Of a stretch of 8,281 nt of DNA, positions 1 through 5,860 are shown in pieces. A program made the translations under genes and the position numbers. Positions within the stretch are counted from its first letter, which is position 1; every line of letters starts with the position of its first letter. The notes below the pieces were generated by a model that saw nothing but the letters and a program-made list of their open reading frames with translations, was not told where the DNA came from and did not search any database. This stretch comes from Kiritimatiellia bacterium (lineage in GTDB: Bacteria > Verrucomicrobiota > Kiritimatiellia > RFP12 > UBA3636). The stretch is from contig JAFSUV010000128.1 in assembly GCA_017450425.1 (NCBI GenBank), positions 1-8,281 on the forward strand. Direction: 5' to 3'.

Positions 1-650
1 CCGCGGGCCGGAGCGCCGGCGCGCATGGCCCGGCAGACGGAGGCGCAGCCTCCCGCGAAACCGCAGCCGGAAGCCGCAGCGGCTGCCCGGCCGAAGCCGG
101 CCTCATCCGCCGCCGCACGCCGTCGCGCGAATCGAGCGTAAGCCACGCGGCGGCAGACCTGTTCGGCGCCCTTCCGCGCAAATCCGCCACGGAGCGCGGG
201 CGCAGCCTCCACGAAGCGCTTGCGGCCGTGGAGTGGCTGGGCGAAGGCGATTTCACGCAACCGGCGGGAATCGACCGCGAAGAGCTCGATTTCGGCGAGC
301 CTTCGCCGTTTCGCGACGCGCTCGTGCGCCCGGCCGGCGCGGCGGAGCTTTGGCGCGAGCGGGCGTTCGAGACGCTCGACGGCGACGAATGGACGACCGG
401 CGTTTTCGACCGCGTCGTTTTCCGCATCGGGGGCGGCGGCGAGCCGCAAAGCGCGGAAATCTTCGACTTCAAGACGAACCGTCCGCGCTCGGGCGAGACG
501 CCGCAAGCCTTCGAGCGCCGCATGGCGCGGACCTACGCCGGACAGATGCAGGCGTACCGCCGGGCCCTCTGCCGCCTCTCCGCCGTCCCGCCGGCCGCGG
601 TGCGCACCACGCTGCTTCTCGCCGCCACGCGTTCCGCAGTCCCTGTTTAG
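1..650 (+). CDS. UvrD/RecB/AddA-type helicase-nuclease, C-terminal nuclease domain (5' end outside window)
   Basis: This is the last ~215 codons (reading from base 3) of a gene that starts left of the window. The protein probably unwinds and degrades DNA ends in double-strand-break repair, as RecB and AddA do. The visible part is the RecB-family PD-(D/E)XK nuclease domain. It shows the leading histidine motif GRSLHEAL (His codon at 210), an Arg/Glu-rich strand WRERAFE, the first metal-binding Asp in GVFDRVVF (codon 408), the Asp and Lys of IFDFKTNR (465 and 471), and the trailing YAGQMQAY motif that follows the active site in this family. All key nuclease residues are present, so the domain looks active. 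The helicase motifs would lie outside the window, so AddA-like and RecB-like cannot be told apart. Bases 1-140 encode a low-complexity linker, and the frame is less certain there. The stop is TAG at 648-650. Confidence 0.8.
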   Translation, partial: AGRSAGAHGPADGGAASRETAAGSRSGCPAEAGLIRRRTPSRESSVSHAAADLFGALPRKSATERGRSLHEALAAVEWLGEGDFTQPAGIDREELDFGEPSPFRDALVRPAGAAELWRERAFETLDGDEWTTGVFDRVVFRIGGGGEPQSAEIFDFKTNRPRSGETPQAFERRMARTYAGQMQAYRRALCRLSAVPPAAVRTTLLLAATRSAVPV

Positions 651-652
651 TG

Positions 653-658
653 TATACT
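653..658 (+). promoter_or_regulatory. Possible -10 element upstream of the protease gene
   Basis: TATACT lies in a short AT-rich island directly after the stop of the preceding gene, 24 bases before the protease ATG. It matches the sigma-70 -10 consensus at five of six positions. No convincing -35 box is found at 16-18 bases upstream. It could be a weak or alternative-sigma promoter for the protease-lepA-thiD unit, or chance. This is inference from the sequence pattern only. Confidence 0.25.
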
Positions 659-682
659 GGAGCGCACCGGAAACAGTTGAGC

Positions 683-3124
683 ATGAAAAGAAACCCCGTT
701 ATTTCCATTGGCGTTTTTTCCATCGGAGCCGTTGCTGCGGTCGCCGCATTGCTGGTTTCCGCCGCCGCTTTCGGGCGCGATGGCGGCCCGGACTCCGGCG
801 AAGAGGGCGAATACGAAACCGCCTTCGACTCCGTCGCGCGGGAGGTCAAAGCCGGAAAGGAGACCTTCGACGGGGAAAAGGCCGCGGTCGCCGCGCGTCT
901 GGTGGCCGAGCTGCTGCCGCAAATCCACGTCATGCACCCGCGCCTGGACGAGTCCCTCTCGGCGCGGGCGTGGACGAACTTCGTGAATTCGCTCGATTCG
1001 CAGCACGTGTTTTTCACGCGGTCGGACGTCGAGGAGTTCGAGAAGGCGCGCCTCTCCTACGCGGGGCTTGTCGCCGCGGGCGACCTGTCCTTCGCGAAAA
1101 AAGCCTTCTCGGTGCTGATCGACAGGGTTGCCGACAGGGCGGCCTTCTCGGCGGCTGCGGTGTCCAACGCCGTCGATTGGGCCGAAGGCGGCGCCTACAA
1201 GTGGGATCGCGACGAGGAGCCGTTCCCCGAAAGCGGCGAAGAGCAGGACGCCCTCTGGCGCAGCCGGGTCCGCAACGCGCTTCTCGCCGCCCGTGTCGCG
1301 TGGGAGATTTCGCCGTCCGGCATGGTGGCGCGCGCGGCGGCGGCCGGCATCGAGCCCGGCCCGGACGGCACCGTTTCCGACCCTTCGCTCCTGCCGCCGC
1401 CGGATCCGGCGCAGCCGCTCCCCGGCGCGGAGAAGGCGATGGACGAAGCGCGCGACGATTTCGCGAAATCCGTTTCGCGCTATCTCGAAATCCTGCGCGA
1501 CGCCGACGAGGAGTTCTGGGCGTCGCGCTTCCTCGACGCCCTGATGTCGGCCTGCGATCCGCACTCCAACTACATGTCGCCCGCTTCGTCGGAAGACTTC
1601 GGCATCGACATGCAGCTCTCGCTCCAGGGCATCGGGGCGCAGCTCCAGAGCGACGACGGCGCGGCGAAGGTGGTCGAGATCATCCCCGGCTCCCCGGCCG
1701 AGCACGACGAATCGCCGGAGCGGCTCGTGCGAGGCGACAAGATCGTCGCCGTCGCGCAGGGCGAAGACGGCGAGTTCGTCGATATCCGCCACTGGCCGCT
1801 CTACAAGGCGGTGCGCCTCATACGCGGCCCGAAGGGCACCACGGTGCGTCTGCGCGTGATTCCGGCGTCGGATCCGGGCGCGACGAAGATCGTGAGCCTT
1901 GTGCGCGACGAGATAAAGCTCGAAGAGCAGGCCGCTTCTTCGCGCGTCGATACGCTCGTGGATTCGACCGGCTCCGAGCGGCGCATCGGCTACGTGCGCC
2001 TGCCCACGTTTTACGCTTCGATGAAGGGAACCGGGGCGGACGAAGGCGAGGAGCGCCACGCCTCGGTTGACGTGGCAAAGCTCGTGGCAAAGCTCAACGA
2101 CGAAGCGGTTGAGGGCATCGTCCTCGACCTGCGCGGCAACGGCGGCGGCTCGCTGCCCGACGCCGTGTACCTCACCGGTCTCTTCCTGCGCACCGGCCCG
2201 GTGGTCGTGGTGCGCGAATCCCGCCGCGCGATCGCGCTGCCGGACAACGACCCCGCGGTCGCCTTCCGCGGCCCGATGGTCGTGCTGATCGACCGCACGA
2301 GCGCCTCCGCCTCCGAAATCGTCGCCGCCGCCCTCCAGGACTACGGCCGCGCCATTGTGGTGGGCGATTCGCACACCCACGGCAAAGGCACGGTGCAGAC
2401 TCTGGTGCCGCTTGGCGGCGACGGCGCTCTCGGCTCGCTCAAGCCCACGACTGCGCTTTTCTACCGCGTGAACGGCCGCTCCACGCAGCTTCGCGGCGTC
2501 GAGAGCGACATCACGCTGCCGTCCGTGCTCGAAACCTACCCGGACCTTGGCGAAGACAAGCTCCCCAACGCGCTTGCGTGGACGCGCATCGCCCCCGCCC
2601 GTTTCGTGCCGGCGGATTCCGGCCTGCGCCAGATCGTGCCCGTGCTGCAGGAGCGCTCCGAAGCGCGACTCGCCACCAACGAGGCGTGGCAGGCGCGCAT
2701 GCGGCTCTTCGAGCGCTTCAGCGCCTTCAATTCCAACAAGGTGGTGTCCCTCGACTACCCGGAGCGTTTCGCGCGGGCTTGCGAAGACAACGAAATCATC
2801 CGCGAGATCGAGCGCCTCACCGGCGCTGGCGGCGAGGACGACGGCGGCGAGGGCAAGGATGGCGAAAGCGGCGGAGCGGGGCCGGAAGCGGAGAGAGTCG
2901 GCGCTTCGGACGCCGCGCCGGCCGGCGCGGCTGCGGTCGGACCCGGCTTGAGGCGCAAGCGGCGCGGCGCCGGCGCGGAAAGCGCCGACAAGCGCGACGA
3001 AAGCGACCTGGTGCTCTCCGAGGCGCTCAGCATCCTTCTTGACATAGTTGATTTGCACGGCTCGCCGGACGGTCTCGACGCCTCCGCCGCGCCTTACGAT
3101 TTCCTCAGGTCGTTTTTCCAATGA
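683..3124 (+). CDS. prc: Carboxy-terminal processing (tail-specific) protease, S41 family, Prc/Tsp type
   Basis: This 813-residue periplasmic serine protease would cleave proteins from exposed nonpolar C-termini; E. coli Prc degrades SsrA-tagged proteins and trims PBP3. The ATG at 683 was chosen because it starts a clean signal peptide: MKR followed by a hydrophobic stretch to about residue 29 with an Ala-X-Ala site. Upstream in-frame codons overlap the previous gene. An N-terminal helical domain includes SLDSQHVFFT, close to the matching E. coli Prc segment. A PDZ domain spans about residues 307-392 (GIDMQLSLQGIGAQLQ onward). The S41 domain has DLRGNGGGS at about 482, SASASE with predicted nucleophile Ser542, QDYG Asp553, and GKGTVQ with general base Lys568. 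A DUF3340-like C-terminal domain follows (about 640-715). Residues 714-774 form a Gly/Glu/Asp/Ala-rich linker ending in a basic patch, and the final helix SEALSILLDI resumes the family pattern. There is no strong Shine-Dalgarno. The stop overlaps the lepA start. Confidence 0.93.
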   Translation: MKRNPVISIGVFSIGAVAAVAALLVSAAAFGRDGGPDSGEEGEYETAFDSVAREVKAGKETFDGEKAAVAARLVAELLPQIHVMHPRLDESLSARAWTNFVNSLDSQHVFFTRSDVEEFEKARLSYAGLVAAGDLSFAKKAFSVLIDRVADRAAFSAAAVSNAVDWAEGGAYKWDRDEEPFPESGEEQDALWRSRVRNALLAARVAWEISPSGMVARAAAAGIEPGPDGTVSDPSLLPPPDPAQPLPGAEKAMDEARDDFAKSVSRYLEILRDADEEFWASRFLDALMSACDPHSNYMSPASSEDFGIDMQLSLQGIGAQLQSDDGAAKVVEIIPGSPAEHDESPERLVRGDKIVAVAQGEDGEFVDIRHWPLYKAVRLIRGPKGTTVRLRVIPASDPGATKIVSLVRDEIKLEEQAASSRVDTLVDSTGSERRIGYVRLPTFYASMKGTGADEGEERHASVDVAKLVAKLNDEAVEGIVLDLRGNGGGSLPDAVYLTGLFLRTGPVVVVRESRRAIALPDNDPAVAFRGPMVVLIDRTSASASEIVAAALQDYGRAIVVGDSHTHGKGTVQTLVPLGGDGALGSLKPTTALFYRVNGRSTQLRGVESDITLPSVLETYPDLGEDKLPNALAWTRIAPARFVPADSGLRQIVPVLQERSEARLATNEAWQARMRLFERFSAFNSNKVVSLDYPERFARACEDNEIIREIERLTGAGGEDDGGEGKDGESGGAGPEAERVGASDAAPAGAAAVGPGLRRKRRGAGAESADKRDESDLVLSEALSILLDIVDLHGSPDGLDASAAPYDFLRSFFQ
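2071..2094 (+). repeat. Perfect 12-bp tandem duplication inside the protease gene
   Basis: The unit CGTGGCAAAGCT occurs twice, back to back and in frame, encoding a VAKLVAKL stretch just before the first S41 catalytic-core strand. Because it is a multiple of three it keeps the frame. It is probably a small slippage duplication with little effect on the fold. Confidence 0.6.
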
Positions 3125-4941
3125 CGTCCCTCGACGACATACGCAACTTCTGCATCATCGCCCACATCGACCACGGCAAATCGACGCTGGCCGACAGGAT
3201 CATGGAGCTCACGAAAGCCGTCGATGCGCGGACTTTCCACGACCAGCTCCTCGACTCGATGGATCTGGAGCAGGAGCGCGGGATCACGATCAAGTCGCAT
3301 CCGGTGTCGATGAGCTACACGGCGCGCGACGGCAGGACCTACCTCCTCAATCTGCTCGACACGCCCGGACATGTCGATTTTTCCTACGAAGTGTCGCGGT
3401 CGATGGCGGCGTGCGAGGCCGCAGTGCTGCTCGTCGATGCGGCGCAGGGCGTACAGGCCCAGACCGTCGCGAACACGCTTCTCGCGCTCGAGGCGAATCT
3501 TGAAATAATCCCGGCCCTCAACAAGATCGACCTCCCGAGCGCCGATGTGCCCGGCGTAAAGCACCAGGTGGAGGAGGCGCTCGCCATACCGATGGACGAT
3601 TGCGCGCTCGTGTCGTCGAAGACCGGCGCCGGAGTGGAAGACCTGCTGGAGCGGCTCGTGCACCTCGTGCCGCCGCCGACGTCCGCCAATCCCGGCGGCC
3701 CGCTGCGGGCCGTCATCTTCGATTCGCTCTTCGACCCGTACCGCGGCGTCATCCCGTACATACGCGTGGTCGATGGCTCGGTGAAGGCCGGCGACTGGGT
3801 GCGCTTCATGGGCACCGGACTCGAGACCCAGGTGAAGGAAGTCGGCATCTTCACGCCGAAGATGCAGCCCGTGGCGTCGCTTTCGCCCGGCCAGGTGGGC
3901 TATGTCGTCGGGTCCGTGAAGGACCCGCGCGAAGTGAAGACCGGCGATACGGTGACTCTCCGCGCCGAACCGGCCTCCGAGCCGCTTCCCGGGTTCCGCG
4001 AGGTGCGCCCGATGGTTTTCGCCGGGCTTTACCCCGTCTCCACCGACGAATACGAGAAATTGCGCACGTCGCTGGAAAAACTCCAGCTCAACGACGCCGC
4101 CTTCACCTGGCACGCGGAGAGCAGCGTTGCGCTCGGATTCGGCTTCCGGTGCGGTTTTCTCGGCCTTCTGCACATGGAGATCGTCCAGGAGCGCCTCCGG
4201 CGCGAGTTCAACTGCGACGTCATATCCACCAACCCGGCCGTCGTTTACCGCGTCCACGCAAAGGACGGCAAAATGCAGGAAATCGACAACCCCGTGCGCC
4301 TGCCGGACCCGGCCGACATCGATTTCGTGGAGGAGCCGCTCATCCGCGCCACGATCATCACCCCGTCGTCCTGCATCGGCGACATGATGCGCGTCGTGAT
4401 GGAGCACCGCGGCACCGTTGACAAGACCGATTCGCTCGACGGCGTGCGCGTGATCCTCACCTGCACCCTTCCGCTCAACGAAATCCTGGTCGATTTCAAC
4501 GACACCCTGAAGAGCGTCTCCCACGGCTACGCTTCGCTCGACTACGTGCCGAGCGGCTACCAGCGCTCGGACATCGTGCGCATGGACATACTTCTCAACG
4601 GCGACGCCGTCGATGCCTTCTCCTGCCTCGTGCACCGGGACCGGGCGCGCGCCCGCGGGAAGGAAATCTGCGCCGCGCTGAAGGACGCCATCCCGCCTCA
4701 CATGTTCAAAATCCCGGTGCAGGCCGCAGTCGGCGGGACCATCGTGGCGCGCGAGGACATCCGCCCGTTCCGCAAGGATGTCACGGCCAAGCTCTACGGC
4801 GGCGACATCACGCGCAAGATGAAGCTCCTCAACAAGCAGAAGGAGGGCAAGAAGCGGATGAAGCAGTTCGGCACCGTGAACGTCCCGCAGGAGGCGTTCG
4901 TCGCGGTCTTGCGCTCCGGCGCGCAGGAAGATTCGCGCTAG
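3121..4941 (+). CDS. lepA: Elongation factor 4 (LepA), ribosome-binding translational GTPase
   Basis: LepA is a GTPase that binds the ribosome and is linked to back-translocation or to ribosome assembly and initiation. At 606 residues it is full length for the family. All five G motifs are intact: AHIDHGKST at 14-22 (G1), RGITIK at 53-58 (G2), DTPGH at 80-84 (G3), NKID at 134-137 (G4) and SSKTG at 165-169 (G5). LDSMDLEQERGITIK is the LepA form of switch I. The middle carries the family signature FRCGFLGLLHMEIVQERL. The LepA-specific C-terminal domain ends with KLYGGDITRKMKLLNKQKEG and a basic KKRMKQFG segment. The start ATG overlaps the protease stop as ATGA, with only a weak AGG about 11 bases upstream, so translation is probably coupled to the protease gene. 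The stop is TAG. Confidence 0.98.
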   Translation: MTSLDDIRNFCIIAHIDHGKSTLADRIMELTKAVDARTFHDQLLDSMDLEQERGITIKSHPVSMSYTARDGRTYLLNLLDTPGHVDFSYEVSRSMAACEAAVLLVDAAQGVQAQTVANTLLALEANLEIIPALNKIDLPSADVPGVKHQVEEALAIPMDDCALVSSKTGAGVEDLLERLVHLVPPPTSANPGGPLRAVIFDSLFDPYRGVIPYIRVVDGSVKAGDWVRFMGTGLETQVKEVGIFTPKMQPVASLSPGQVGYVVGSVKDPREVKTGDTVTLRAEPASEPLPGFREVRPMVFAGLYPVSTDEYEKLRTSLEKLQLNDAAFTWHAESSVALGFGFRCGFLGLLHMEIVQERLRREFNCDVISTNPAVVYRVHAKDGKMQEIDNPVRLPDPADIDFVEEPLIRATIITPSSCIGDMMRVVMEHRGTVDKTDSLDGVRVILTCTLPLNEILVDFNDTLKSVSHGYASLDYVPSGYQRSDIVRMDILLNGDAVDAFSCLVHRDRARARGKEICAALKDAIPPHMFKIPVQAAVGGTIVAREDIRPFRKDVTAKLYGGDITRKMKLLNKQKEGKKRMKQFGTVNVPQEAFVAVLRSGAQEDSR

Positions 4942-4948
4942 CGGCGGC

Positions 4949-4954
4949 GGAGGG
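4949..4954 (+). promoter_or_regulatory. Shine-Dalgarno for thiD
   Basis: GGAGGG lies nine bases before the ATG at 4964, in the 22-base gap after the lepA stop. It is the best ribosome binding site in the window and supports this start for thiD. Confidence 0.6.
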
Positions 4955-4963
4955 CGCGGGAAA

Positions 4964-5821
4964 ATGAAACCGGCCATTCTTCGCGGCGGCAATCAGGCTG
5001 CGGCCCTCACGGTCGCCGGCAGCGACAGCGGCGGAAACGCCGGCATCCAGGCCGACATCCGCGCCTTCCACGCTTTCGGGGTGCATGCCTGCACCGCCAT
5101 CGCGGCGGTCACCGCCCAAAACCCGGCTGGCGTTTCCGGCATCGAAACCCTGCCGCCGCAGTTCGTCGCGAGCCAAATCGAGGCGGTCCTGTCGGCGTAC
5201 GCGATCGGCGCGGCGAAGACGGGCATGCTCTCCTCGGCTGCGGTCGTTTGCGCCGTGGCCGATCTCTTTCGCGGGCGCGAAGAAGCCTTTCCCGTGGTGG
5301 TCGATCCCGTAATGGTCGCGACGAGCGGCGCAAAGCTCCTTGCCGACGATGCCGCGTCCGCTCTTGCGCACCGCCTTCTTCCCGCCGCCACGCTCGCCAC
5401 GCCGAATCTCATGGAAGCCGAGGCCCTTGCGGGCCTGGGGCGCATCGCCTCGCCGGGCGACATGGTCGCCGCCGCCCGCGCCATTTCCGCCGCCGCCGGG
5501 TGCGCAGTCCTCGTGAAGGGCGGCCACCTTTCCGGCGCTGCCGCGCAGGATCTGCTCTGGACCCCGGATCGCGGCGCGTGGTGGTTCGAGTCGCAGTTCA
5601 TCCGCGCCCCTCGCTCCACGCATGGCACGGGCTGCTCGCTTTCGGCCGCAATCGCGGCGGCGCTCGCCCTCGGCGGTACGCTCGAAGACGCCGTTTTCGA
5701 TGCAAAGGCGTATGTTTACGGTGCCGTACGCGACTCGGTCGGCGTCGGTCGCGAGGCCGCAGTCCTCGGATTTTCCGATCCTGCGGCCAACCGGGCGTTC
5801 GTATCGCGTCGCCCCGCTTGA
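4964..5821 (+). CDS. thiD: Hydroxymethylpyrimidine/phosphomethylpyrimidine kinase (ThiD)
   Basis: ThiD makes HMP pyrophosphate from HMP in two phosphorylations, supplying the pyrimidine half of thiamine; it is cytosolic. The 285-residue length is usual for a stand-alone ThiD of the ribokinase fold. The N-terminal substrate loop is AGSDSGGNAGIQADIRAF (about 18-35). KTGML (about 85) and VVDPVMVATSG (about 112-122) are typical ThiD segments. TPNLMEAEAL (about 147-156) and VLVKGGHL follow. The C-terminal anion-hole motif is HGTGCSLSAAIAA, with His220 and the ThiD-type cysteine Cys224. The cysteine and the overall pattern favour ThiD over a pyridoxal kinase, although dual activity cannot be excluded. 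No other thiamine gene is visible; the gene is co-directional with lepA and probably co-transcribed. A small oddity is Asn25 where Gly is more common in the GG-X-AG loop. Confidence 0.93.
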   Translation: MKPAILRGGNQAAALTVAGSDSGGNAGIQADIRAFHAFGVHACTAIAAVTAQNPAGVSGIETLPPQFVASQIEAVLSAYAIGAAKTGMLSSAAVVCAVADLFRGREEAFPVVVDPVMVATSGAKLLADDAASALAHRLLPAATLATPNLMEAEALAGLGRIASPGDMVAAARAISAAAGCAVLVKGGHLSGAAAQDLLWTPDRGAWWFESQFIRAPRSTHGTGCSLSAAIAAALALGGTLEDAVFDAKAYVYGAVRDSVGVGREAAVLGFSDPAANRAFVSRRPA

Positions 5822-5834
5822 AGACCGCAGATTG

Positions 5835-5859
5835 GGCGCGCGCGGCCCGTCGCGGCGCC
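5835..5859. terminator. GC-rich hairpin between convergent genes, possible bidirectional terminator
   Basis: Bases 5835-5839 pair with 5855-5859, base 5840 is bulged, and 5841-5844 pair with 5851-5854, leaving a six-base loop. That is nine G:C pairs in a 39-base gap between two convergent stop codons. No T-run follows on either strand, so it is not a textbook intrinsic terminator. It may instead stall polymerase or protect 3' ends. Confidence 0.4.
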
Positions 5860-5860
5860 G

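Noticed and set aside
233..682. In-frame N-terminal extension of the protease
   Set aside because: It would overlap the nuclease gene out of frame and bury the signal peptide. The extension is Arg/Pro-rich and has no domain.
220..2070. A 616-codon + strand open frame running across the nuclease end and the protease gene
   Set aside because: It is an Arg/Ala-rich off-frame translation overlapping two well-supported genes.
647..3121. An 824-codon open frame on the - strand opposite the protease gene
   Set aside because: It is a high-GC antisense shadow. The product is dominated by Arg, His, Ala and Val with no recognisable motif, while the + strand encodes an unmistakable S41 protease.
3094..4992. 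A 632-codon open frame on the - strand opposite lepA
   Set aside because: Same kind of shadow: Arg/His/Asp-rich with no domain. lepA on the + strand is certain.
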